47,540 nucleotides of DNA. It comes from Thermaceae bacterium. Its GTDB lineage: Bacteria > Deinococcota > Deinococci > Deinococcales > Marinithermaceae. The stretch's first letter is position 1. Each line of letters opens with the position of its first letter. Made by a program: the position numbers and the translations under genes. The notes under the pieces are model-generated. The model had not been told where the DNA came from. It ran no database searches and worked only from the letters and a program-made list of their open reading frames with translations. Shown here in pieces: positions 30,988 to 39,247 of this stretch. Location: contig WIAM01000073.1 of assembly GCA_015519965.1 (NCBI GenBank), positions 1 through 47,540 of the forward strand, in the 5' to 3' direction.

Positions 30988-31037
30988 TTGAATTTGTTCA
31001 ACAACAATTGACATTTGTCCCATCTCTTTGATATACG
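30988..31037 (+). promoter_or_regulatory. aioBA promoter with overlapping ArsR operator candidates
   Basis: TTGACA (31008-31013) and TATACG (31032-31037) with an 18-nt spacer form the aio promoter. Just upstream the DNA is AT-rich with two nested inverted repeats: TTGAA-N4-TTCAA (30988-31001) and TTGTT-C-AACAA (30994-31004). These lie between the divergent arsR and aioB and touch the -35, as expected for an ArsR site. Operator function is inferred. Confidence 0.65.
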
Positions 31038-31063
31038 TAAAACCATCCACAAGGAGGGAGGGA

Positions 31064-31549
31064 ATGATGGCACTCACCCGCAGGCAGTTCGTCAAGGCCT
31101 CAGCATCGGGACTCGCGGCCCTTGGCCTGGCCCGGGCCGGGTTCTGGTTCGCTCCAAGCCTACCTTACGCTTCGGTCAAGGTCGCGAACCTTGCCAACCT
31201 CGAGGTTGGCAAACCCGTTTATTTCAGTTACCCGGACGCCCGTTCCCAGGCGGTTTTGGTCAAGCTCGGTACCCGGGCCATCGGTGGCGTCGGTCCGGAC
31301 AGAGACGTGGTCGCCTTTAGCGCCTCTTGCACGCACATGGGGTGTCCGCTCCAGTTCAAAAACGGCCGCTTCGTCTGCCCCTGCCACTATTCGATGTTCG
31401 ACCCCGCGAAAAATGGTGAGGTGTACCAGGGTCTGGCCACGGAGTTCTTGCCCCAGATCCCGCTCGAGGTGGTCCCGCAATCGGGCGACGTCTTCGCGAA
31501 AGGCGTCGAGGGGCTCATCTGGGGACGGGTGAGCAATCTGCTCGGATAA
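31064..31549 (+). CDS. aioB: Arsenite oxidase Rieske (small) subunit AioB
   Basis: 161 aa periplasmic [2Fe-2S] subunit. It has a Tat signal (TRRQFVKASASGLAALG) of the usual AioB type. Rieske ligands are C89 and H91 (CTHMGC) and C105 and H108 (CPCH); C94 and C107 could form the typical disulfide. It passes electrons from AioA to a periplasmic carrier. The start is ATG 31064 with AAGGAGGGAGG upstream (ATG 31067 is equally possible). It lies 12 nt before aioA. Confidence 0.95.
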   Translation: MMALTRRQFVKASASGLAALGLARAGFWFAPSLPYASVKVANLANLEVGKPVYFSYPDARSQAVLVKLGTRAIGGVGPDRDVVAFSASCTHMGCPLQFKNGRFVCPCHYSMFDPAKNGEVYQGLATEFLPQIPLEVVPQSGDVFAKGVEGLIWGRVSNLLG

Positions 31550-31561
31550 AGGAGGAACATC

Positions 31562-34135
31562 ATGTCCCTGTACAATCGACGCGACGAGCTCCCCATTCCC
31601 CCAGCTGATGCTGAAACCCACACCACGGTCTGCCAGTACTGCAACGTCGGGTGCGGGTACAACGTTTACGTCTGGCCCGTCGGGCGCATGGGGGGTAAAA
31701 AACCCAATGAGAACGCGTTCGGCGTCGACCTCACCCAGCCCCAACCGCCACTGACCGGCCTTTCCTACACCGAATCGATGCACACCACGGTCACCAAAAA
31801 GGACGGACGCCAGTACCACGTTGTTGTGGTGCCGGCTCGCGATTCCGAGATCAATCGCGGCGACTACTCGACCCGGGGCGGCACCAACGCGCTTACCGCC
31901 TGGAGCGAGACCCGCGGCACTCGCGAACGTCTCAAGTATCCACTTCTTCGCGTAGGGGACGAGTTTCAGGTGGTTTCCTGGAAAACCGCGTTCCAGGTGC
32001 TCTCCGGCGTCATTAAGGGCGTGCTCGACCGCTACGGTCCTGAGGAACTCACGGCCAAGGCTTTTGACCACGGCGGAGGCGGCGGCGGCTTTGAAAACAA
32101 TTACGGGGTCGGCAGCCTGTTTTTCACCGGCCTCGGCATGAAGTACGTCGCGATTCACAACCGCCCGGCCTACAACTCCGAAGTCTGGGGAAGTCGGGAC
32201 CGGGGGGTCCATGAGCTGAACTACAGTTACGAAGACGCTCGGCTCGCCGACACCATCGTTCTCTGGGGGGCGAGCACCTTTGAAACCGCCACCGTCTTTT
32301 ACATCGAGCACATGCTCAACAACTTCAAGGGGGCGACGGTCGGCGAAAAGAAGGCCGCCTTCGCCGAAGGGGAACCGGCGGAACCGGCGCGCATGGTCGT
32401 CATCGATCCGCGTAAGACCTCGAGCGTGACCATCCCCCAGAGCATCGACGCTTCCCGCGTGTTGCACCTCAGGCCCAACCTGGGAACAGATTACGTTCTC
32501 GCGAACGCGCTGGCCCGGATCATCTGGGAAAAGGGGTGGCACGACGAAAGCTTTATCCAAACCCGCACCGACCTGGCGACCTTCGAAGATTACAAGCGGA
32601 AATCGCTGAAACTGTACCAGCCGCTCGATGAGGTGCTGTCCGAAGCCGAAACCATTACCGGAATCAGCCGGGAAGCAATGGAAAAAGCGGCGGCCTGGAT
32701 CGCGAAACCCAAAGCCGGCGGCCACCTTCGCCGGTCCCTCATCATCTACGAAAAAGGCATGATCTGGAACATGAAAAACTACGACCAGATCGCCTCGGTG
32801 GTCCAGCTGGCCGTGCTCACCCACAACATCGGCCGGCCCGGCACCGGCTGCGGGCGTCAGGGCGGCCACCAGGAAGGCTACGTGCGGCCGCCCTACCCCG
32901 GCGACCGGCCGCCGCCCAACGTCGACAAATACATCGAAGAGGGTCACGGTAAGTTCTACTGGGTGATCGGCACCGATCCCTACCTCAGCACACCGAACAG
33001 TCAGTACTTCAAGAAACGGATTCACGCCCGGACCCAGGCCCTGACCGAAGCGCTCTCGCTCCACCACGGGCGCGGCGGTGAACCCGGAGATCCGGAGGCG
33101 CTGGTTGAGCGGATCCTCGAGGCCCTCGACGTCACCGACGGCCTATTCATGGTCGTCCAGGACCTCTATCTCACCCACGTCGCGCGCGACGCTCATTTGG
33201 TGCTGCCGGCGGCGGGGTGGGGGGAATCCGACATCACCTCGATCAACTGTAACAGCCGCCTGCTCAGGCTCTACGAGAAATTCATGGATCCCCCCGGGGA
33301 GGCCAAACCCGACTGGTGGATCATGGCCCAAACTGGCCTTGCCATCGCCCAGCGCTACCGTGAAGAAGGCCGGGAACAAGACGCCAAACGCTTCGAGTTT
33401 GGCAAAAATTGGAAGACGCCGGAAGACGTCTTCCTGGCCGGAGCCCGGGAATTCCCGGACAACCGGGTCTCTGAAGCCGACGAGGCCACGCTGCCCGCCG
33501 AATGCTACAAAGGCATCGACTACGCCTTCCTGAAGAAGGTCAAACTCAAGGGCATTCAAACGCCGGTCCGGATCGACCCCAAAACCGGAAAGCCGGTCGG
33601 AACCAAACGCCGCTACGTCTACCGCTTTGGCACGCCAGACGGCAAGTTCAAATGGTACGGCACCGACGATTGGGAGGGTTACCCCGAAGAGGTCGCGAAG
33701 TACTTCGAGGGCGAGCGAAAATCGCGCTACCCCTTCTGGCTGACCACGGGACGGTCACAGCTCGTGTGGCAGACCATGTACCACGACAAGTATCTCCCGG
33801 AAAAGATGCTCGCCCTGCCTTTGCCCTACGTCGAAATCCACCCGGAGGACGCGAAACGGCTGGGCGTCAAGAGCGGCGATCTGGTCGAGGTTTACAACGA
33901 AGAAGGCAACGGCAACTTCATGGTCTACGTGAGTGACTCGGTCAAACCAGGCCTGATCTTCGCGATCATGTACCACCAGCGGGGGAGCGCCAACAACCTG
34001 GTCTCGGGCTATACCGACCCCAAGACCACCATCCCCTGGTATAAAGGGACCCGCGTCGCGGTGCGAAAACTCTCGAACGGACTGCCCGACCTCATGCAAA
34101 GTGCCTCCACCCGGCCCGTCAACGACTTCGAGTAA
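31562..34135 (+). CDS. aioA: Arsenite oxidase molybdopterin (large) subunit AioA
   Basis: 857 aa Mo-bis-MGD enzyme of the DMSO-reductase superfamily oxidising arsenite to arsenate. C24, C27 and C31 (CQYCNVGCGYN) bind the [3Fe-4S] cluster. GCGRQGGHQEGYVRPPYPG is the AioA active-site region, and the remaining length matches characterised AioA. There is no Tat signal, as usual, because it is carried out with AioB. No aioXSR sensor genes or dedicated cytochrome c follow, so electron transfer partners must be elsewhere. GGAGG precedes the ATG. Confidence 0.97.
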   Translation: MSLYNRRDELPIPPADAETHTTVCQYCNVGCGYNVYVWPVGRMGGKKPNENAFGVDLTQPQPPLTGLSYTESMHTTVTKKDGRQYHVVVVPARDSEINRGDYSTRGGTNALTAWSETRGTRERLKYPLLRVGDEFQVVSWKTAFQVLSGVIKGVLDRYGPEELTAKAFDHGGGGGGFENNYGVGSLFFTGLGMKYVAIHNRPAYNSEVWGSRDRGVHELNYSYEDARLADTIVLWGASTFETATVFYIEHMLNNFKGATVGEKKAAFAEGEPAEPARMVVIDPRKTSSVTIPQSIDASRVLHLRPNLGTDYVLANALARIIWEKGWHDESFIQTRTDLATFEDYKRKSLKLYQPLDEVLSEAETITGISREAMEKAAAWIAKPKAGGHLRRSLIIYEKGMIWNMKNYDQIASVVQLAVLTHNIGRPGTGCGRQGGHQEGYVRPPYPGDRPPPNVDKYIEEGHGKFYWVIGTDPYLSTPNSQYFKKRIHARTQALTEALSLHHGRGGEPGDPEALVERILEALDVTDGLFMVVQDLYLTHVARDAHLVLPAAGWGESDITSINCNSRLLRLYEKFMDPPGEAKPDWWIMAQTGLAIAQRYREEGREQDAKRFEFGKNWKTPEDVFLAGAREFPDNRVSEADEATLPAECYKGIDYAFLKKVKLKGIQTPVRIDPKTGKPVGTKRRYVYRFGTPDGKFKWYGTDDWEGYPEEVAKYFEGERKSRYPFWLTTGRSQLVWQTMYHDKYLPEKMLALPLPYVEIHPEDAKRLGVKSGDLVEVYNEEGNGNFMVYVSDSVKPGLIFAIMYHQRGSANNLVSGYTDPKTTIPWYKGTRVAVRKLSNGLPDLMQSASTRPVNDFE

Positions 34136-34146
34136 TCCGACACCGT

Positions 34147-34177
34147 CGGCCACCCCGACTCCGGGTCGGGGTGGCCG
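34147..34177. terminator. Convergent hairpin between aioA and the surface-assembly locus
   Basis: Perfect 13-bp stem CGGCCACCCCGAC / GTCGGGGTGGCCG with a 5-nt loop. It begins 11 nt after the aioA stop and ends adjacent to the stop of the gene on the other strand. No T-run follows on either strand, so it may act as an RNA end-stabiliser as much as a terminator. Confidence 0.6.
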
Positions 34178-37114
34178 TCACTGGCCAGACTCAACCTTGA
34201 AGCGGCCCCGGGCCCAGACCCGGTCACCCGACACCAGCGCCACTTCCACGGTCCCCCCGTTCCCTGGCGCCTTGAGGTCCAAAGTAAAGGTATACGCATC
34301 AACCCGTTGCATGGGCAACCGCTGGCCTTCGACCTCGAGGAAGGCGTTCGCCACCTGCTTCAGGAAGAAGGCGCGCACCCGCACTGACTCTCCCGGGCTT
34401 ACGAAAGCCGGCTGCATTTCCAACCTGGCCAAAGGTCCGGGTCTGATGACCGCGAGAAGATTCTGCTGCCGCTCTTCTTCGCCCCGCCTGGCCAGCACGT
34501 TCAGGTAAATCGCGCCTTTGGCCGCTTCGGGGAGCGGAATCCGGCCTTGCCACACTCCTCCACCCGTGTCCTCGAGGGGATAGCGGACCCCCTGCATCAC
34601 CGCCCAGACCTGATCGGCGGTCTTGGCTACGGCCTCGATACGGAGATCGGCACCGGGCGGAAGCTGCGACTGCACCAAGCGAGCCTGCAAAACCAGATCC
34701 TCAGCCGCCAGTGTCTTCCGAAGTTCTCGGATCACCGGGACCGCGCTCAGCGCGACCCTCGGCAGGGGTCCGGGCGCCAGGACGAGCCGCACCGGAGGTG
34801 AAGGTTCCTGGTAACGCCGCAGATCCTCGCGACGAAGCATGAGGCTGTAGCTCCCCGGGACCAATCCGCCGGCCTGAAAGATGCCGCGACCATCGGTCCA
34901 GGCGACCTTCACCCCACCGGCCCCGCGAATGTCAACGCGCGCGTAAACGACCGCCTCCTCATCGGCGTCGAAGACCCCGTTGCGGTTGGTGTCGTACCAA
35001 GCCTGCCCGACCACCCCCGCCACCGTCTCCACGGGGATATCGAGCCGGGTTCTGGCCCCCTGGTCCACGCGGACTTCGATGGCCCGCAAGAGGCTCAAGT
35101 CGGTGGGCAGACCCAGCACCCGCACCAGGTACCGTCCCGGGTAGGCCTCGACTTCATACTTCCCCGAACGCCCAACGACGCCACTGGCATCGGCCAGGGC
35201 GACCCGGCCGGTCGGGACCGCCTCTTCCCCCGCATCCCGTACCCCGTTGCGGTTCTCGTCCCGGTAGACCTCGCCATACACCCTGCCCGTGGCCCGCCCC
35301 CCGAAAAACGCGATCACCGGTTCGGGCGTGGCAAACCCGCCGCGGAAAGCGAGCTTCGCGCCCAGCCGCCAGGTAACCTCGCCGTCGTACGTCACCTCCG
35401 AAAAGGCGGAAAGCTCGCTCCCATAGGCGTAGCTGAGACGGGCCCGCCCCTCGGTGGTGTCGGTTTGGAGGTCGTAACGGTAGCGGCCCTCGAGGAGCCA
35501 GTCTTCAAAGAAGTACTCCCCGTTCAGGTGTATGAGCGATGGCCACGGCGTCCCGCCAAGCCCGGCGGCGAAGGTGTAGCCCGGTTCGCGGTAACCGAGC
35601 GAGACCCCCCAGCTCGGATTCCCGGCCACGAAGCCGAGCGATGCCCGGGCCGAAAATCCACCGAAGCGGCCGTCGAGGCTGGTTCCCACGACGGCCCGAC
35701 CGCCGCGAACGCCAACGTTGGCCCGCCAGGCGATGGGCAGCTCGATCGACTCGTAGAGGAGGCCGAGGCGGGCATAGAGGTTCCCGTCGTAGGAAACGGC
35801 GGGCTCGACGAAGCTTTCAGGACCTACACGGCCCCTGAGCGAAGCGTTCAAGGTGAGCTTTTTCTGTCCGAAATACCCTTCGACGCGAAACCCAAGTGGA
35901 TCCTGCTGCCGGCTGGTCGCGACCACCCCCCCCGAGAGCTGACCCAAAACATAGGCGGTGCGACCGTCGAGGGTGAACGCCGCCTGTTCCATCTTGACCC
36001 GGATTCCGGCCGTCCCCGAGGCGGAGGCGGACCCCGCACTGAAATTGCCGGTCAATCCCGCCCAGGGCAAAATCCGGATCCCCGGCACCACCGCCCAGTC
36101 GAGCCCGGCCCGCAGCGATCCGAGACCGGAGCGGTAACTGGCGTGCAAAAAGCCGATCTCTCCCGAGAGGGAGCCCCCGATGGTGAACGGCCCCTGCCAG
36201 CCCGGGGCGCTGACGTAGAGCTCGACGGGTCCGAGCTCGCCCTCGAGCCTCGACGAACCCCCGGCGTAGCGGTAGCCCAAGCGCCAATCGGGGCCCCAGA
36301 AGTTGATCTGGGCCCCGAGATCAGGGGAAAAGCTGGTCCCGGACCCGAGGCGAATGTAATCGGAGAGCGAACCGCCGAACCCGGCGCCCAATTTCCAGGA
36401 AAGCCCGTTGGGGTCGTACCCGATTCCAAGGCCGAGGTCGTAGGAAAGCACGGGCCCTTTGAGCCCATCCGCCCCCGCGAAGGGAAGGATCTTGGTGTAG
36501 ATGAGGGCGTGGCGCTTGTAGTCGGAATCCAGGCTTGAACGCAAACGGATCGTCAAGGCGTCGTTCTGCTTGCTCGTGGCCGCCAGGGTGACGGTCACCT
36601 CGCCGACCTCAGCGGGAGCGAGCCGCAAGCGCTTGGGCGTAAAAGTAAAATCCAGCGAGCTGCTCAGGTCAAAGCTCACGTTATCCACCGCGTTGCCACG
36701 GTTTTCCACGCGGATGACGTAGACCACCTTTGAGCCCTGCACCACCGTCTTTCCCCTCGGTGCCGCGATGCGGAGGTCGGGGCGCGGTCGCACCCAGACC
36801 TCCACCCGTGAACTGGCGAGGACCGTCTGGCCACCCAGTGCCTGAACGATCACTTCATAGCGTCCCGCGCGGATGTTCGGACCCAGGAGGACGTTGGCCA
36901 AAGCCCGCCCGCCTGCGAGCGTGGGAACGGACATCAGCCGAAAGCCCGGGGGCAAGACCACACGAAGCTGAACGTCGGAAAGGGGACTCTCGATGGGAAT
37001 GGAGAGAAAGCCCCCCGGATCCACCTCCATCCGCTCGGGCGTCCGTACCTGCGCCAGCGAGACCGACGACAGAGCGACCGCGATCACCAAGAGGAATAAC
37101 GAGAGTTTCTGCAC
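34178..37114 (-). CDS. Large usher-like outer-membrane beta-barrel protein with SdrD-type repeats
   Basis: 978 aa. Signal peptide 1-21 (ends SLAQ). Residues 28-110 and 115-210 look like two Ig-like beta-sandwiches, the second resembling archaeal/bacterial NEW/DUF11-type domains (VYVIRVENRGNAVDNV). Residues 220-610 alternate short amphipathic strands rich in Gly/Tyr/Trp, as in an outer-membrane barrel. Two SdrD-B-like domains follow, with calcium-type loops at 618-631 (RDENRNGVRDAGEE) and 707-720 (YDTNRNGVFDADEE). The C-terminus is Ig-like. It lacks recognisable FimD/PapC signatures, so usher activity is inferred from the adjacent chaperone and subunits. Confidence 0.75.
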   Translation of the reverse strand: MQKLSLFLLVIAVALSSVSLAQVRTPERMEVDPGGFLSIPIESPLSDVQLRVVLPPGFRLMSVPTLAGGRALANVLLGPNIRAGRYEVIVQALGGQTVLASSRVEVWVRPRPDLRIAAPRGKTVVQGSKVVYVIRVENRGNAVDNVSFDLSSSLDFTFTPKRLRLAPAEVGEVTVTLAATSKQNDALTIRLRSSLDSDYKRHALIYTKILPFAGADGLKGPVLSYDLGLGIGYDPNGLSWKLGAGFGGSLSDYIRLGSGTSFSPDLGAQINFWGPDWRLGYRYAGGSSRLEGELGPVELYVSAPGWQGPFTIGGSLSGEIGFLHASYRSGLGSLRAGLDWAVVPGIRILPWAGLTGNFSAGSASASGTAGIRVKMEQAAFTLDGRTAYVLGQLSGGVVATSRQQDPLGFRVEGYFGQKKLTLNASLRGRVGPESFVEPAVSYDGNLYARLGLLYESIELPIAWRANVGVRGGRAVVGTSLDGRFGGFSARASLGFVAGNPSWGVSLGYREPGYTFAAGLGGTPWPSLIHLNGEYFFEDWLLEGRYRYDLQTDTTEGRARLSYAYGSELSAFSEVTYDGEVTWRLGAKLAFRGGFATPEPVIAFFGGRATGRVYGEVYRDENRNGVRDAGEEAVPTGRVALADASGVVGRSGKYEVEAYPGRYLVRVLGLPTDLSLLRAIEVRVDQGARTRLDIPVETVAGVVGQAWYDTNRNGVFDADEEAVVYARVDIRGAGGVKVAWTDGRGIFQAGGLVPGSYSLMLRREDLRRYQEPSPPVRLVLAPGPLPRVALSAVPVIRELRKTLAAEDLVLQARLVQSQLPPGADLRIEAVAKTADQVWAVMQGVRYPLEDTGGGVWQGRIPLPEAAKGAIYLNVLARRGEEERQQNLLAVIRPGPLARLEMQPAFVSPGESVRVRAFFLKQVANAFLEVEGQRLPMQRVDAYTFTLDLKAPGNGGTVEVALVSGDRVWARGRFKVESGQ

Positions 37115-37122
37115 CGCGCCCC

Positions 37123-37602
37123 CTAGGGTCTCGCCAGGGTGAAGGTCAGGTTCCCACGATAAAAGCCTGGACGTTCGTTGCCCTCAAGCCGCAGGCGCAG
37201 CTCGACCAGGTACCGTTCGTAGGCCTCGCTCGGGCCCTGCCCGACGAAAAGGACCACCGCGTTCCCCAGGGGAAACCAGATCCCTCCGTCGACGCGCATT
37301 TCGATTCGGTCGGGATCGATGGCCCTTCCCGACTCGCTCACCAGCGGGGTGAGCGTCGCCGAGAGGAACCATCCCCCATCGATGTTGCTGAACACCCGCA
37401 GCTCGAGGGGCCCCTCGGGGGTGGTGGCCGGATAATAGGCGGGGAACTCGGCCGGGGGGTAGGCGGCCTGCCTCAGGTCAAAGACCAAGCGATCGCTGCT
37501 CAGCATGAGCGCGCTGCCGCCGGGCATTCGCAGCTCGACCGGCACCTGAGCGAGAGCCACCGAGATCAGCAGACCCAAAACCACACCAAGAACCCGCCTC
37601 AT
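37123..37602 (-). CDS. Small secreted subunit of the chaperone/usher-like locus
   Basis: 159 aa. Signal peptide 1-19 (VLGVVLGLLISVALAQ). The mature part is all-beta in character and ends in LRLRLEGNERPGFYRGNLTFTLARP-type strands (written in part: LEGNERPGFYRGNLTF). The pattern G-x-E/D-x-x-G-x-Y followed by a terminal beta strand is shared with the three larger subunits upstream, so it is probably an adaptor or tip subunit. It overlaps the chaperone gene by 4 nt and lies 8 nt before the barrel gene. I recognise no Pfam-level family. Confidence 0.7.
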   Translation of the reverse strand: MRRVLGVVLGLLISVALAQVPVELRMPGGSALMLSSDRLVFDLRQAAYPPAEFPAYYPATTPEGPLELRVFSNIDGGWFLSATLTPLVSESGRAIDPDRIEMRVDGGIWFPLGNAVVLFVGQGPSEAYERYLVELRLRLEGNERPGFYRGNLTFTLARP

Positions 37603-38399
37603 CGAACCTCAATGCTCCCCTCACCCGCCACCAGGTCGCTCTGGCCATAGTCGAAGACCGCCAGCGTCACGTACCTCCCAGGTTCCAGCGGCTTTTTGAG
37701 GACGGCCCCGACCTCGTGGGTCGATCCGGGCAGGCTCGGGGCGTCGCTGAGACGGGCGGTCTGTACCAAAACCCCGGACTCGGTCCGGACCTCGACCCGG
37801 CCGCTCAGGCGAAGCGCGGCGTTCCCCTCGTTTTCAAACGACACCCGAATCTCCGCCGGGTTGTCGCCCTTTGGCGGCTGGTAACGCATGCCAACGATCG
37901 CGCCCGAGCGCTTGAGCGGTGGAATGTTGACGTAGATCACGTGCCCCACTCGGACGCGGAACCTCACCCCGACACCGGCGGTGTTCTCGGCGGCGTTGGC
38001 CGGCTCGGAGTCAAAAAACACGATGCCCCAGTAGCTTCCCGGTTCAGCATCCTCGGGTATGGTCAGCGTGTACCGAACCTCCTGGGTCGCCTTTGGGTTC
38101 AGGCGGAACTCCAGCGGATTGACCGAGATCCAGGGCAGGAGCGATCGCGGATGCGAGGCCGGCGGCAGGTAGACCGCGTTTCCCTTGGGGTCGAGCAGGA
38201 AATCGTTAAAACCGACCGTAACGGCAAGGATTCCTCTATTCCCCGGGTGGTCCACCTGGATCGAGCGGGTGATCACCTCACCCGGCTGGGCGTCGAAAAT
38301 CGTCCTCGGGGGGCTTACGCCAACCCCAGTCTGGGCCAGGGCCATCCCATAGAGGGCGGCCAAGGCGAGCGCGAAACTGAATTTCGTAACTGTACTCAT
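37599..38399 (-). CDS. PapD-like periplasmic chaperone
   Basis: 266 aa. Signal peptide 1-22. The mature protein starts TGVGVSPPRTIFDAQPGEVI, typical of PapD/CsuC-like Ig folds. It then has ISVNPLEFRLNPKATQEVRYTLTIPEDAEPGSYWG-type sequence (residues about 108-140), matching the G1-strand region of pilus chaperones, and a second Ig domain (EIRVSFENEGNAALRLSG). A DUF916/WxL-type Ig protein is the main alternative. It likely caps subunits before export through the barrel. The ATG is preceded by GAGG at 11 nt. Confidence 0.75.
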   Translation of the reverse strand: MSTVTKFSFALALAALYGMALAQTGVGVSPPRTIFDAQPGEVITRSIQVDHPGNRGILAVTVGFNDFLLDPKGNAVYLPPASHPRSLLPWISVNPLEFRLNPKATQEVRYTLTIPEDAEPGSYWGIVFFDSEPANAAENTAGVGVRFRVRVGHVIYVNIPPLKRSGAIVGMRYQPPKGDNPAEIRVSFENEGNAALRLSGRVEVRTESGVLVQTARLSDAPSLPGSTHEVGAVLKKPLEPGRYVTLAVFDYGQSDLVAGEGSIEVR

Positions 38400-38426
38400 G
38401 ATTTATTCTACCTCACTTCATAATGA

Positions 38427-38451
38427 GAACCCGGGGCCATGCCCCGGGTTC
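38427..38451 (-). terminator. Hairpin between subunit genes and chaperone/barrel genes
   Basis: An 11-bp perfect stem GAACCCGGGGC / GCCCCGGGTTC with a 3-nt loop. It sits 12 nt after the subunit stop and 27 nt before the chaperone start. With only TCATTAT behind it, it is a partial terminator or a 3'-end stabiliser, which would make subunits more abundant than assembly machinery. Confidence 0.6.
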
Positions 38452-38463
38452 CATGGGTTTCGA

Positions 38464-39237
38464 TCAGATAGGGTCGATGCGGAAAGTAATGGTGAAGACG
38501 TACGTTCCTGCAGTCTCGGTTCCATCGAACCAGAAACCTTCGGTGATGTAGTCATCGAGCCAACCCGCGAAACGACCGCCGCGGATCTTCAGCCACTCGA
38601 TGGGCGAACCATCGTCGCCGTTTCCAGGCGTCACCTCGAGGAACGGGGTAAACGTCAGATCACCCTGGGGAAGCGGCTCGGGCCGGTCGTGGAAGAAGAG
38701 CCGACCGTAACTGGCATCCCCCAGCGGGTAGGGGCTTTGGATGTTGACCTTGAGGTCAAACTCACACCCAGTTGAGTTGCCGTCTTCCTGACCAGCGGTG
38801 GAGACCCAGTTGTTACAGAACTTCTGGACGATCTTCTTGTTGATGCAGACCAGCGTACCCTTTTCATTGCCACCGATCCGACCATCGTTATCGAAATCGT
38901 AGATGGCGGGGTAGGTGTCGATGGGCTGGAGATCGCCGTTTTGGTAGGCGTCGAAGACGTCCTTGGAGTCCACCGTGCCGTCGTCGTTGTAGTCGCCGAA
39001 GTCTTTCGGGACCAGGAAGCACCCTTCACCGGTTTCGTAACTGCCGAGCGGCGGGCTGTTCAGATCGAGGTCCCACTGCGTCTCGGTGATGTGCAGGGCG
39101 ACCCGCGGAGGAACCGTCACCTCGATGTTCTCGGTGGCGCTGGCCTCGTTGTCGCCTACGTTCACCACCTCAGCCGGCGTCTGGGCGTAGCCAAGCCCCA
39201 GCGCGACGAGTAAAAGTGCGAAGAATCCTGTGCGCAT
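38464..39237 (-). CDS. Secreted subunit with two EF-hand calcium loops
   Basis: 257 aa. Signal peptide 1-19 (ends GYAQ). A shared N-terminal strand motif, ENIEVTVPPRVALHITETQW, is near 37-55. Two canonical 12-residue EF loops follow at 82-93 (DYNDDGTVDSKD) and 114-125 (DFDNDGRIGGNE). They lie between Cys73 (GCFLVPK) and Cys131 (LVCINKK), which may be disulfide-bonded. The C-terminus AGTYVFTITFRID resembles the last strand of pilin/SCPU-type subunits. It is paralogous to the 39248-39991 gene. AGGGGG precedes the ATG. Confidence 0.78.
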   Translation of the reverse strand: MRTGFFALLLVALGLGYAQTPAEVVNVGDNEASATENIEVTVPPRVALHITETQWDLDLNSPPLGSYETGEGCFLVPKDFGDYNDDGTVDSKDVFDAYQNGDLQPIDTYPAIYDFDNDGRIGGNEKGTLVCINKKIVQKFCNNWVSTAGQEDGNSTGCEFDLKVNIQSPYPLGDASYGRLFFHDRPEPLPQGDLTFTPFLEVTPGNGDDGSPIEWLKIRGGRFAGWLDDYITEGFWFDGTETAGTYVFTITFRIDPI

Positions 39238-39247
39238 AGGCTACCCC

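Noticed and set aside
31160-33067. 635-codon open frame on the minus strand across aioB/aioA
   Set aside because: It is the antisense shadow of strongly conserved aioB and aioA; long antisense frames are expected in GC-rich DNA, and its translation shows no family motifs.
35465-36538. 357-codon plus-strand frame opposite the barrel protein
   Set aside because: Shadow frame; the minus-strand product has a signal peptide, a barrel pattern and calcium loops.
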